From NCBI GenBank assembly GCA_008933995.1, contig WARS01000025.1:3455477-3519476 (forward strand): 64,000 bases of DNA, in the 5' to 3' direction. Both the position numbers and the translations under genes were made by a program. Of the stretch, positions 50,552 through 63,055 are shown in pieces. How positions within the stretch are numbered: the stretch's first letter is position 1; every line of letters starts with the position of its first letter. Origin of the DNA: Datnioides undecimradiatus. Lineage: Eukaryota; Chordata; Actinopteri; Lobotiformes; Datnioididae. The notes beneath the pieces were generated by a model. The model searched no databases, had not been told where the DNA came from, and saw nothing but the letters and a program-made list of their open reading frames with translations.

Positions 50552-51539
50552 AACACACGTACACACTACCATCCTGTCTTTCCCGAGGTTTTCTACAGAA
50601 AGCAAGTCTGTGATTATGATGGCTGCTGACCTAACCAGAGTGGCACACATGACACACATACATCTTGACTGTGTCACAGCACTAGTTGGCAAGGAGTATA
50701 ACTCTGCTGTGTGTGTGCTTATTTTAGCACTGTACAAGCTGTGTATATGCATTTGTGTATTTATTTATGTGTGTCCGAGCATCATTATTTCTCATGAAAT
50801 GGTCAGTTCGCTTATATCACATAGAAAACATTTGCTTATTTGCTGCCGGCGTTGATTTGCGAAGTAAATTTGAGCCAGGACGGGATTTCATTTGTGCTCC
50901 TCGAAATTAAATTTGAATCATTTTGACCAGAGAAACGCTCCAAATGAGAACTGTTAAAATTAGCTATGAACTAGAAATTTAACCAAAATAAAAAATTTAC
51001 TGATATTGGCTGCCTCATTAGCTGCACCACATTTAACCACAGGCTCATCTTGCTGATTTTGGCAGCCTTTCTTATTCAAAACAGGCTCATGGCAGGTTGA
51101 AGATTACAGCAATGCCAAAGTGAAGATCCAGACAGTTGGCAAGATTTTTCATACGTCTCAGCTGTCAGATATTCTGGATGTTTGGTGGAGTATGGCTCTC
51201 TGTGTCGACAGTATTGTAAAAATGTACATTTCTCATGCGCGCGTGTATTTTCTTGACAGGTCCGTGTGTGATGTGCGTGCGTGTGTTTTTGTCCGTGCAG
51301 TTGTCAAGGAAGACCGTGTCCCAGAGAGGTAGTTTGTTTGTGCTGTTGGTGTTTGTGGAGCATTCCTTGGATATGTGTTTGTCAGTGTGTGTTGCTGTGT
51401 GTTTGTTTCTGTCAGAGGCTTCCTGTCTGTGTGCCTGGTTCTCTCACAGGGAGGGAACAGCGGTGGCAGATCATTACAGAGAGAGAGAGACCGTGGGCGT
51501 TTGGAGTTCAGCAGGGTTTGTTTACGGCTCGGGCCCCTC

Positions 51540-51690
51540 CTTAACGAGGAGTGCAGCATCTTGCTAATTATGCTGCTGTGGCTAATGAGCCTTTCTGCTG
51601 ATAGTGGGGAGTGCAATAAAACACTCCTTTTGTTTGGGCTTTTTGCCTTTTTAATTGGGCTAAATAAAAGAGCCTTCCACTCTTCTTCTC
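51540..51690. promoter_or_regulatory. Candidate conserved non-coding element
   Basis: Contains CATCTTGCTAATTATGCTGC, GGCTAATGAGCC, AGTGCAATAAAACACTCC, TTTTTAATTGGGCTAAATAA and AAGAGCC. Dense homeodomain cores without simple repeats. Texture-based call. Confidence 0.3.
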
Positions 51691-52134
51691 CTGCCGTTCC
51701 CAATCTAGGGTCAGGATGGCATTTGTGTGTGTTTTCGCTACTTTTTCATGTGTGTATTTGAATCCATGTGGGTCTGTTTTGCTACCTGTGTGTGGCTGTG
51801 TTTTTGGTCTCCAATTTAAGAGCCTTCACACTGCGTTCTTTGATGGCCTTCATCCGCAGTGTCATTGCTATGAGAGACTGCTCTTCCTCAGTGTGTAGTT
51901 TTTATTCATTTAGTTGTCATGAGAGCTTTTGATGAAGGGCTTTGACACCTTTTTATCCAGAAAGTATAAACTAAAGTAGGTTTTTGAACTGGGTTAGCAC
52001 AAAATACTTCATGTCAGGAGCTTGCACGTTTAAAAAATCTACTGACTCTGTAACTGGGATGGATAATTAAAGATTATAGTGACAGTACTATATAATGGTT
52101 GCTAGAGTTTCAAATAATAAAGCAGATGTGGTCT

Positions 52135-52157
52135 TGTGTGTGTGTGTGTGTGTGTGT
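52135..52157. repeat. (GT)n microsatellite
   Basis: About 11 TG units, then TCTGTGTGCGCGCC. Confidence 0.94.
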
Positions 52158-55100
52158 CTGTGTGCGCGCCCTTGCGTGAACCTGTTCGTGTGCTCGCACT
52201 CACTGTATGTGCTCCCTTTAAGTGCCATGATACTTTCTGTGCCAGGTGTTATCAGAGAAAGACACACACCGCTGGCACCAGAACCGGCGTGGTTGACGAC
52301 AGGGAGAGAGCTCAATATTGCTACACCACATTAAACACACTCTCTCATACACCTTGGCTGCAGCCACATACGGGACACCATAGGGGAGCACATTTTATGG
52401 GCGCATCTGCTCTCTGCAACCACTGAAGCACACATTAATGTGTGCAATAGTTGGAATCGGAGGAGGACATTAGCGTTTAGCATGTGTGGTTTTGTATGTC
52501 CTGGAATAGAGCTGAGGAGTTTCGGAGCCAAGCGGAAATGTAATGGCGCGCGCGCATATGCCACTGCACACAGATACTTTTAAAAACTCACGGATGCACA
52601 GGAAGCCGCATCATGCTATCGCAGCTGTAACATACATGTGAAAAATGAATTTCATTTGCAGACCCTCTGCCACATCATATGGATAGGTTTGCCTTAGGTT
52701 TACTTCTCCTTCCCCCTTTGCAGCATGATGAGAATATTTATGGATGCATTTCCATAGCATTAACTTTTCGAGTGGACCCCGTATTATTAAATGCATTTAT
52801 GTTATATGAATTATTTGACCCTCTGTCAGTGATATCTCACCAGCAGAAATGGACAAAGTGACTTTGTGGAAACACTGCACAGGAGTCAAGGTGAATATCA
52901 CGCCTTAGGTTTGCTTAAACCGCCCATAGTAAGCAATACAGCCCGGGCCGAGGTTAATAAGTAATATTGATATGGGCTATGATTTGCCTATCACAAGGCA
53001 CCAGCAGTGTCAAACACTGCATTTATATATCATATACATATATTACATAATAATGATATGATTATGAGCCTGACACTGGCTATATATTGTCCACTCTGAG
53101 CACAAGATAAGGGCTGACTGGGACAGTATATAGTTCAGTGGGAAACGTCCATTCATGCGTCTGTGTGATAGCGCAGCCTTGGCTGATAAGTCTCTAGGGG
53201 AGCAGCGGTGTCAAAGAAAGGAGAAAGGCAACCAAGCCACAAATGTTAGCCTTCTCTATGTTTCTTCATGTCTTTGGCTTATTATTGGCCATCTGGCTCG
53301 CTTCTTTGCCTCACTGGATACCTTTGTTACTCTCTACCTTTCATCTGTTGTGACCGTAGTTATTCTCCTTTTACTTTCTTTCATGAACTGGACTCCCATC
53401 ACACAAACATACATGCCGTTAGCGCTTGCAAAGTGATGCTATCTGTCCAGCTTTGGCGCTGCCACTGATTGATTCATTTAATTAGAGTTAGATCGAGGGA
53501 AAACGGTAGAGGGGGAGTGAGAGAGAGAGAAAGAGAGATGTGGACTGGGATAGAAGAAGAAGTAGGATAGGGAGGGTATGGTCACTCTGTTGGATAGCTC
53601 TTGAGATTGGCTCCATTAATCTTGGTAGACCCCCTCCCCATCACCCCCATGTCCCCTTTACACGCTCACTTTGTGACACACTAACATACAAGCATACACA
53701 CAACGTGCACATGCACCCTCACACAAGCGCGCTGAGACAAACAGACCAAAACAACAAACTGGTGACCACAATTCTCAGCGGCGTTGAGCCACCTGCAAGC
53801 CCACTCATAGGATGTGCCCGTGTTTGTGGGAGAGTCCACGAGTGCGGATGAATTGTTTGTTTTCGGCTTGTTTACTTCATCAGCCAAGACCGCACCGGAG
53901 CCGTAATTACATTACATATTGGTCCTCTCTTTTTCCAGCTAAGTATCATTCAGCTTTGTCCCCCGTGTCTCCGAACAATGGCTGCTAACTAGTCCTTTTG
54001 TGTGTCCGTGTGTCCGTGCATTTGTTATTCATTCAGTATGTGCATGTATTTGCCTCTACTGGGGGGTGTTTGTATGCACAAGTAACTTGTTGTTGAGCCA
54101 GATAAAGACTGATTTCATTCACTCACTGTCGGCCGCCGGAGCGCTCGCTGTATTGCAGTTATGTTCAACAGCCAATGGCCTGCTAATGACGTTGACCTTT
54201 TAAATTTCATATTCACATGTAGCTTTGTGTGAGAGGACGATGAAAACCGGCATACACACATATACACGTTGCTCGTGCACGCACACGCAACCGCACATCC
54301 ACCTCCAGTAACTGTAATGACACTGACCTTTTTATTTGTGATGATGTGTGTAGGCAATGTTTATTTGTGGGGGGCTGATCGCTTCCTGTTGATTGGCTCC
54401 CTGCTGCCCCCCCCCCCACAAACACCCCACCACATGCACACACACACACAGAGCAGAGATTAGAGCGTGGAGAGGTGGAGAAGGAAAGGTGGGGGCTTCT
54501 TTTTATTAAGGAGACTCTCAGCACCCTGCTCCCATCAACAGACACAGCAATCACAACACAATACACCTGTTAGCTGCATCAGCCGTGCCCCGTGATTGGG
54601 ACACAAGTGGGAGTGGGAGGAAGGAGGGAACACTGTTAGGATGGCTTGTGTATGCATATGCGCACACCTGCGCTACCCCCACACGGGGAGACGCACACCA
54701 CAAACATTACCAGAAACACAACCAAAAGCCATTCCCAGGTTTATTAGTGAGAAGAGAATCTCAGCAAAACTGCACAACACCCATTTTAATTCTGCCAAAA
54801 TAGGGCTGTTCACAGTAAAATAAATAATCTAAATGCTTTTGCATTTAGTCCAAATAGTTTCTGGAGCCCTCTACTACATTATCTGTCATGAAATGGATTG
54901 TGCCTAAGCATCCAGTTGACAATTTTACAGCTGTTAAGAGTTATCAAGGAATGAGACACCTCACTAAAAACCCACCTCTTTTACTCGCAGCAATTTTGGC
55001 TGCACTTGAAATGAGTCCCTCCAATCTCCCTTTCCTGCACTACCAAGACAGACAAAGTTGTAATCACTAAGCAGCGTGGTGGCTTCCGGAGGATTATTTG

Positions 55101-56309
55101 ATTTTATGTCCTCGACTCCGCCTGACTTAAACTTAGATGATGTGAGTTTTCAGTTTTTTCCTTGGTTTTTGCCCAAAAAGTGGCAAAAACCAATCCCTCA
55201 TCTTTTAAATTGGTATTGGAGTCATCGTTATTATTATTATTATTACAGTTGTGGGTACTTTTGTGAACGTTTTCGCCTCATTTGATTTGGAGTAAATGCT
55301 TGATATTAAGCACTGAATACTGAACTTAAACTGGAGCAGAGGCAGCTTTGCTTCCATCAAATATGTCATGTCAGTTAATTTATTAAGAAAAGAATGAAAC
55401 CAAAGTCTTCAGTGTTGTTTGTATTAAAGCCTCATCATTTAAAAGCTTCCCTGTCTGACCTAGTTTAATAAGAAATCATAGATTAAATTACCATTCAATC
55501 AGGTTTATTTCAGTTTTTTTTAAATATATTCCATATCTGCATTCTAATGCTAATCCTATACTTAATGTCACACTGCAGTATGTAAGTTTTGTTTGATAAG
55601 CTATTTACTCTGGCACAATAAAGTCACTTTTTTACGACTAAATGGACTGAAATCCTGATAAATCCGTGTTTTCTGAGTCTCGCTCACCTCAAAGCCTTAT
55701 TTCTGTTGTGCCTCGTTTCTCACTGCTTAAGGTGTAACAGTCCCCACCACCCACCTTCGCCTGGTTATCTCACACCAAACACATATCCTCCTGAGGCTTG
55801 CGCCCAGCTGCCCTGGGCCTCCGACTTGCCTCCGCCGTGGAAATGTTCCTTTCTTGCAAATGTGACACAGCTGTGCTTTGTTTATGATGTTTATATATTT
55901 ATATCAATATAATAGATATATATTCTACATAATATATATGTGTGTGTGTGTGTGTGCTTGTCTCTGTGTGAGGGCTGACGGAGAGCGCATTTAAATGAGT
56001 GAAGAAAACAGCCTCGCCAACTACAGCCTTAGGTAGTACAGGTTCACATCATGCAGCGCTGCCACTGACAGAGTCTCTGTGTGTAACGAGACATAATCTT
56101 TGCCTTTGGAGTGAGTGAGTTAGAGAGAGGGAAGTTGAAATGTCAGCTCTACCACAAACATGCCCTTTGGTTTGAAGGAATGAAGGTTTTGGCTGTGGGC
56201 GCCTGATAAAAGTTACAGCTTGAATTTTTAGAAGCTAGTCAGTGCTCTGAATTTGCAAATGACAATCTTTGTGTTGCTGTGAGCACACACACTGTGGTGA
56301 GTGTATGTA

Positions 56310-56313
<4 letters not shown>

Positions 56314-56349
<36 letters not shown>
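56314..56349. repeat. (GT)n microsatellite
   Basis: 18 TG units preceded by a GTATGTAT run, giving a compound tract from about 56301. Confidence 0.96.
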
Positions 56350-56350
<1 letters not shown>

Positions 56351-57043
56351 ATGTGCGTTTATGTGCACCAATACAATTGTTCCATACGGGCCTAATGGGG
56401 CACAGAGAGGAGCATACAGCCCTCACAGAGCACATTAAACCACATTATAATTTTTCTTTCACTCTCTTATAGAGACTTTTATTCCCTTATACGAACCAGT
56501 GATAGCCTATCACATATTCTTTGATTAATAATTCAGAATGTCTGACGACCATAAATGATAAATATTGTATTTAATAAAAAGGTAAAGTCATACTGCAGTA
56601 TAGGACCGGAGCCCCACCCCACCACCATGTGGGGCTTTTAGGTTACAATGAAGAATCTAAAGGCAGATCTGAACTCTAGGGTGATTTCTCGGATTAACAT
56701 ATGCAGAATCTCCATAATTCAGCCTGCATTTGTGTTTTTGTGTGGGTGTGAAAAAGGGGGCTATGTAATATGGAGCCCATCTGTAATCAGCCAAGTGTGA
56801 TATTGCTCCTCATCTCTCAATTAGATCACTTACAAACACTGCATTAAGCTTTGCATTAGAAGTGATGATGGTGGAGGTGAAAGAGAAGACGTGTTCGCTT
56901 AATAACTCAATTTGATCCAGCCAGAAGCTGTTTACTGTATATGTCTATTTACTACTTTAGTAACTTGTTTTAATGCCACTGTGAACATCAAAGCTAAATG
57001 TGGACATGTGATTCGCTTCCTTCATTCCAAAATCATTATGATT

Positions 57044-57064
57044 TATGATCATTTAATGATCATA
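57044..57064. other. 21-bp palindrome
   Basis: TATGATCATT-T-AATGATCATA is a perfect inverted repeat with 10-bp arms around one central base. It is set in a wider ATGATT/AATCAT near-symmetry (57038-57068). It could be a homodimer binding site or chance in A/T-rich DNA. Confidence 0.6.
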
Positions 57065-58849
57065 ATCATATAAGCCAGCTACAATGTCAGCTACAAATGT
57101 GTAGGATTCAATTTGCATACCTCAGATTTTACACAAAAAAACTGATGGAAATGATGAGCTTGTTAGGCAAATACATATGCAGGTTATAATATGTATACTG
57201 CAGTCCTTCAGCGGGATGATTGCTTGCACTAAATTAGAGGTGACAGCTCTTGATTGGTGACTTCCAGGTCCTATAGACAAGTAAGGCGCGTTTGTGTGCA
57301 AGAGGTACAATCTGCATACAAATAAATGAGGAAGGTTTAACCGTCTTTTGAGTGTCATAAATCAAATGGCGTACATTAAAGTTTCCAGGGGAGCACTGCA
57401 AATTCGGTCAAAGGCAAATAAGAAAGATGAGATTTTGCAGATCTTCATTTAGGTACCGGTCTGAAGCGTACTGAACGAAATCCCATCGGAGTTAGGGGCC
57501 ATGTTTTTGTGACATTATACACACATCAGTACACAAAGGCAAGCTGACTGGTTGTCAGAGCTTAAACAAACTTGAATACAAACCCGCTCCCATGCACGCA
57601 CATACAAAGAAGCATGTGTTGCGGCTGAGCAGGCACAAGCACGAGGGCCATCCGGTGTGTGTCAGGGGAGTCTTGGAAGTGTGGCTCTACTCTGACGTTG
57701 ATGAATGATCTGTCAAGGCAATGCCCCACTCGCGCCCAGCTCCCCTTTTACCCAGGAGAGAGACAGCCTTTGTGCGTGTGTATGTGTGTCTGGGATAGGG
57801 GGCAGACGGGGGTTATCTTTGCATGTGTTCTTGTTTGCGTGGGTGTGCGCAGTTGCACACGCGCGCTGCTGAGTGCGTATTATTTTGGCAACACTTGATC
57901 ACACATGTGAATGGCACGGCATAGGCATTACACGAGTCAGCAGTTTGGGGTCACGGTGTGAGTGAAGTGGCAAAGATCATGGGGTTAAACACTCTGACCT
58001 CCCCGTGGAACCTTGAGGGGCACCCCACTATTTTAATGGGGAAATCCATGATCCGTTTCCAGATCCAACGTGGGGCTCTTAAGGCCACCCTCCACTTCAG
58101 CAACTTAGAAAACACGCAACTGAAATCTCATAAAACGAAGCATTAGCACACATTAACTTTGTAGCAAAAGTGAGCTTGAGTAAATAAAGTGCACTTCCTC
58201 TTTGTACCGTATTTTATGTCTCGGGATGACACTAAGCATTTAGCCGACAGAACGCAGCAAAACAGAGGAGTTTGCCGATGACATCCCTCCACTCTTACTG
58301 TATTAATGTTATGTGCCTGTGTTTTGCTTTTTACTCACTCAAGCAAAGGAAATAACTACTTATAGCACTGGCTCAGGATGGTTTCTGTAGTGATGACCGC
58401 GCATTAACAGCTTTTTCCGCTGAGGCGTCATTCAGAGTGCTAGCTCTGCCTTGTTGCTGTCATTAAACCACTACGGCTGTGGCCTTCATTTCACTCTTAA
58501 CGGCAGCAGTTTACCCCAGCAAATTTCTGAGATCCATTTGCAACACGCAAGTCTAATTTTCCTTGATGACTACGCTTTTACGTAGTAATGATGTAAAAGA
58601 GTAGCGGCAAAGTGCAACCAAGCTCGGTGTCGGGGGTAATGCAATACTGAGAAGTAGAATTACATGAGAAATATGGGTGTTTTTTACATGATCACGCAGC
58701 ATGTTAACCTTTTTAAGCATGAAACATTAGAAAGAGAGAGGGAGGGAGGCGGGCATAGACAGAAAAGCCTCCGCAGTGGATATTGTCTTCTATGTAACGG
58801 TCAAGCAAGATAGAGGAGATGTAGCAGAATACGCTTGCGCTCACTCTCT

Positions 58850-59000
58850 CTCAGCCCTCCCTTTCTCAATCTGTCCCTTGATTACTTTTTAATGATTTCT
58901 GCTGCCTGAGACAAATGGCTGTGTTAAATGAGCAGAATTAGACAAGGGAGCTGAGCGCAAGAGCATTTGTTAGAGCAGGAGTAATGGATCGGGCATCCAT
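58850..59000. promoter_or_regulatory. Candidate conserved non-coding element
   Basis: Contains TTGATTACTTTTTAATGATT, GACAAATGGCTGTG (E-box CAAATG), AGAATTAGACAAGG and GGAGTAATGGATCGGGC. It lies 130 bp before the (ATT)12 repeat. Texture-based call. Confidence 0.27.
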
Positions 59001-59126
59001 TGTTTACTCTTCTCCATTCTCTGGCTTTGCCTGCTATTGAGCTCTATGTCCTCAAAGTCGTCCATGTCCTCGAGCGGAGGGCCACTCTCACAGCTCTGGT
59101 TACACATGAAGTTTTTGACAATAACA

Positions 59127-59127
<1 letters not shown>

Positions 59128-59163
<36 letters not shown>
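59128..59163. repeat. (ATT)12 trinucleotide repeat
   Basis: Twelve uninterrupted ATT units followed by AGTATTATTAA. The poly-Leu open frame over it is an artefact. Confidence 0.97.
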
Positions 59164-59173
<10 letters not shown>

Positions 59174-61344
59174 ATGTCTGGATTTCTAAATGTTTCTTTA
59201 CTTTTACTTTTTAAGGATTTGTGTAAATTCTCTATAATCTACCACAAAATATCTCATTTGCTCACAGGTTTTCAGATTTTTAACATGTTGAGATCCAACT
59301 GCTACACAAATTAATGTGCCTACAATATTAAGCACCTTTCAATAATACTGAAATGAATTTCTACCTAATTTGACAGAAAATTGAAATTGTTTCCTCATCC
59401 TCATTTGCTCTATTCTTAGTGTGCCATTAACAGCACTTAATGTTTTTTTCTTAATGCATCCTAGTGCTTGTTGTCACCACAGCCGATTAGTTTCCCCCAG
59501 AAGCTTGCTTTGTACGTCCTAAATCAGTGTAGTTTAATTTATCCAAAGAATCTAATTCATACAAAGTCAAATGGGTCATAGAAAGAGTAATGGACTCCAT
59601 TTATACTGACTTAAGAAGCCAGTCATGCTGAAGTTTTCCTGAGCCACCCACTGAGTCCGCTGCAGCCTCAGCAGTGCTGACCCTATGACCTCTTGGAGTA
59701 AGCAAGTGGGAAAAAAAGAATTCCCCTCCAGGGACCCCAAACTTGGAATATTATTATCACTGCATTTTCACCGTAGTCACGGTAACAGAGATTAGCAGTG
59801 GTGTCATTGCCAGCCATCATTGCCAATTCTTTTTTTTGTGTGTGTCAGTGGTTTACAGTACCACCAGCCTACACTAAGATGCTGTGGTAACTGCTGCCAG
59901 AGGTACACTAACAGCTAGCCCTCCTACAGGGTCTATGTATTTCTTCCTACCCTGGCAGACTGACAGCGAGTCAGGCATGGACAGTAAAGGGTGCTCCCTT
60001 GGCAGAGACAAGGCCTTGGTTAGCACTCCATGGGCATGGGCACTGATATGGATCATTACTTTCCTCAGTGGAGTGCCTGGTGTGTGCGTACGTGCGTGCG
60101 TGTGTGTATGTGCATGCTTGCCTGCTTGTGACAGAATAAGTGAGGGAGAAACTGAAACACAGAAAGAGCTATTAATATTAATGTCATTCTATCACATCGG
60201 GGGTCTCCATATTTTTTGATGATCAATTACAGTCACTACTGCCCCCTACAGTCTTTTCAGCCACTTTGGCAGCTTACTACTGACCCTGAATATTATGGAG
60301 TTTTTTTTTTAATCTAAACTAAAATAACAGAGCTAATGCTTGGGACAATGCTGGAACATGTATTTTCCAATTTTACTCTTTTAAGATTTTGAGATTGAGC
60401 CCTATTATTGATACCATAGTCTATTGTGGCTGCTTGGTTTTGGCAAGCTTTAATAAAAGGCCAGTACCAAGCTTTGCCTGCGCCACAGATTTGTATGCAT
60501 TTTGTTTATTTTCAACGAACTGATGCCTTTTTACATTTCACACCGCGGCAGTGGGACCCCACGTTAAGTTTGTATAGGAAAAGTAGTGAGATGAATCTAT
60601 GAATGATGAATAGAAATGATGTGTTTGCGATTCCCTTTTTTACTGTGCTTCACACACAGTGCTGCTTTTGCAGTCATAGCGCATTTCAGAGTGAATGCAG
60701 CAGGACTATCACCGAACTAATAGCAAGTTATCACTATTATTGGAGATGTAGGATAGATTGGTAAAGTGCTAGGAGCAGGCAAACGGGAACATACTGAGTT
60801 GTAATCTCATTTAACAGCTCTTGAATTGCTCAAAGGTGTGTGTTTTTGAAAAGTTTGCTCGTCGTGCGTATGTGTGAGTGTGTCTGGGGATATGAAGCTG
60901 CTGTGCTGTTCCCGGGCCAGCTATTAGTCACGCAGGAGTGGCTAATCTGTAATGGCTGCTGTCACAGCCCTGCCGTGGCTCCTGGTGATGGGTGCACTGT
61001 GACAAATGCACACACACTCAGTTTCAGCCTGAGAACACACACAGCTCAGAAGTTCAAAACACACACAAATGTGTGCACTCGCGCTGATTCACTTACACAC
61101 AAAGAATCATCCAGTACACCAATACAGTGTTAGGACTTCTGACAAGCTCTGCAGCACCAGTCGTCAGTCCGTCTGCAGGTGACAGACAGACAAGTGAAGT
61201 TGGAGCCGTCCTGTTGTATTGACACTGCAGCAGACTGGAACTGACTGGACACTTAAAATCTAGTCCTCCTTTTTGTTTCTTTCTTGTCTTGTATTTGTCT
61301 GAGTCTCTCTTTGCAAACTGACAATTCTCTCCTCCGGCCTCCAG

Positions 61345-61481
61345 AGCACGGTTGTTGTGGAGAAGTCCATCCAGGATCTAATGAGCCTAATGCGAGACCT
61401 GAGTGCCTACTCCAACCAGTTCCTTGAGATGGTCTGCGACAAACTCAAAGAGTACAAGGAAATCTGCAACACGGCCTACAG
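61345..61481 (+). CDS. exoc4: EXOC4 coding exon (sixth in window)
   Basis: This 137-nt exon starts in phase 0 with AGC ACG and ends two bases into an Arg codon before GTAAAA. The peptide is [18 protein letters not shown] then [18 protein letters not shown] and YKEICNTAY. It matches the EXOC4 segment with VEK, QDL, LSAYS, QFL, MVC and AYR. It is strongly predicted as a long amphipathic helix pair, consistent with the CATCHR-type rod. The start at 61345 rather than two bases later (CCAG|AG) is required by the frame and by the Ser-Thr residues seen in the family. It lies between the 11.3-kb and 1.4-kb introns. Confidence 0.95.
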
Positions 61482-62899
61482 GTAAAAGAAAGGAGAGGCT
61501 AATTCAATCCATCTGGATCGCTATGGCCCCATTTTTTGTTTTCTCATTTGGTTTCTCTGCAGTTGTTTGTGTTGAGTGGGATTTCTAACCCGTGGGCCTC
61601 TAATACCACAGTAATGTTTACAAAAAAGTCATTTGGAAATGTTCATTTATTACAGTGATTGTTGTGGATTCAGTGTATTTTTGTTTTTTTTCATGCATTA
61701 AACTGTTGTGGGGCTAAATCAGTGCTGTGTCAAATTACAGTCTCAATAACTGCAAAGCTTTTACAGAGGCTTTGCTGAGTAGAGAGACACTTGGCTTGTC
61801 TTACAATGCAACAGCAACCAAAACAATGGACGCATTAGAAAATGATAGTATGTGCTGGTGGGGACCTTTGCAGCACATTATACCCCTTCTCTCTTCCCCG
61901 TTTTCCTGTCTACTTCTTCGTGTTAGGACTGAATTGGTTTTTGCTGTATACAATCACACATTGGTGCTGCAAAAGGGCATCCATCTGTGATCCCCTGGGA
62001 CCATGTAACACCTGGCCAGGTAAAAGGGGAGGGGGGGGGTTACCTAGAGAAAATAGAGGGATAAGAGAGGGAGTGATGAAGGGGCCAGGAGACACAGGAA
62101 GGACTGACAGACTGCTGGGAGTCCATCTGGACTCTGTCACAGGTCAGCCTCAGTCTCACCGGGGCCTCCGAGTGATAAAGACAGGCCCAACAGAGGCTGC
62201 CAGTGTGTATGTGTGCATTTGTATTCCTGTGTGTGCATTTCCGCGTTTCCGAGATGTGAAACCCTAGAGGGCTTGTGTCTCCTGTACAAGGTATTACTAT
62301 GATATTAATTGCAGAACCAAGCAGTTTCCCCAACCCTGCACACATGCACACAAAGCAGATACACGTTGGCAGTCTGTCTCAATTTCTCTTCATGCCAAAT
62401 CAGGGCTGCTGTAACACTGTTTTTTATGCCAGCCCAGATGCTCATAAACCATGTGTGTGACCACCTATTAGTGACACTAGCCTGTCTGTATAACTTCATG
62501 TATTATGTTATTTAATTAATTTTTAGCTCCACTTGCTACTGTAGCTAAACAGTGTCCAGTGATATCAATATCACAGCAACCTTTGGATGCATTGCCATCA
62601 AATTTTGTCCAGACTTTCTGTGTGTAGGGGTTGAAACAATTAACTTTGGTGATGCCCTGACTTTTTGTCCGCTGTAGCACCACCAGCAAGTCAGAAATGC
62701 ATCCAGGAACTAAAAATGAATACCATGAAAGCCTCGGTTATAGATATATACTAACAGCATGTAGCATTTTAGCATTACTGAAATGCTACATGCATGACAT
62801 TTATATCTTCTTGTGACAGTTTAAGATTCACGCTGCAGAACTTCCCTTTGTTTTCCTGTGTTTCGTCAGACATTCATTTCATTGCCTGTGTGTCCGCAG
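61482..62899 (+). other. exoc4: EXOC4 intron, 1.4 kb
   Basis: Bounded by GTAAAA and a GTGTCCGCAG acceptor. Its 3' half contains a teleost interspersed repeat (62525-62800) with a perfect 12-bp hairpin. A G run lies near 62029-62039. No exon is visible. Confidence 0.92.
62525..62800 (+). repeat. Teleost interspersed repeat fragment with hairpin
   Basis: Contains GCATTGCCATCAAATTTTGT, CCAGACTTTCTGTGTGTAGG, ACTTTGGTGATGCCCTGACT, TAGCACCACCAGCAAGTCAG, and a terminal CATGTAGCATTTT hairpin. This order (lowest-fit temperature-style 'caaattttgt', then 'tttggtgat-ccctgactttt', then 'tagc-ccaccagcaggtca', then TAGCAT-rich palindromic sequence) is a familiar dispersed repeat in perciform genomes. It ends about 100 bp before the last exon in the window. 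Class unknown to me. Confidence 0.6.
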
Positions 62900-63055
62900 A
62901 GGTATAGTCCAGTGTGAGGAGAAGCTCACCATCAGTGCTTCCTGGTCTAAGGACGAGGACATCAGTCGTCTGCTCCAGTCACTCCCTAACTGGGCCAACA
63001 TGGCTCAACCCAGACAGACCCGACAGAAGAGAGAAGATGAAGAAGACTTTACTCG
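62900..63055 (+). CDS. exoc4: EXOC4 coding exon (seventh in window)
   Basis: This 156-nt exon completes an Arg codon, adds 51 codons and ends two bases into another Arg codon. The peptide begins [18 protein letters not shown], continues [18 protein letters not shown], and ends with a charged linker [27 protein letters not shown] and SLPNW are characteristic EXOC4 matches. The Arg/Lys-then-Asp/Glu linker is a likely flexible or regulated surface segment before the C-terminal half of the protein. Phase is 2 at both ends and the length is divisible by three, so the exon is skippable in frame. The donor GTACAC is weak and runs straight into a CA repeat. Confidence 0.95.

Larger units (their letters stand above)
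50011..61344 (+). other. exoc4: EXOC4 intron, 11.3 kb
   Basis: Bounded by GTGAGG and a GGCCTCCAG acceptor. It holds CA/GT repeats (50332-50361, 50512-50545, 52135-52157, 56314-56349), an ATT repeat (59128-59163), a short CGCG run near 52548, an AT-rich stretch around 53020-53070, a 21-bp palindrome (57044-57064), and conserved-element-like stretches near 51540-51690 and 58850-59000. No exon is supported. Confidence 0.88.
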
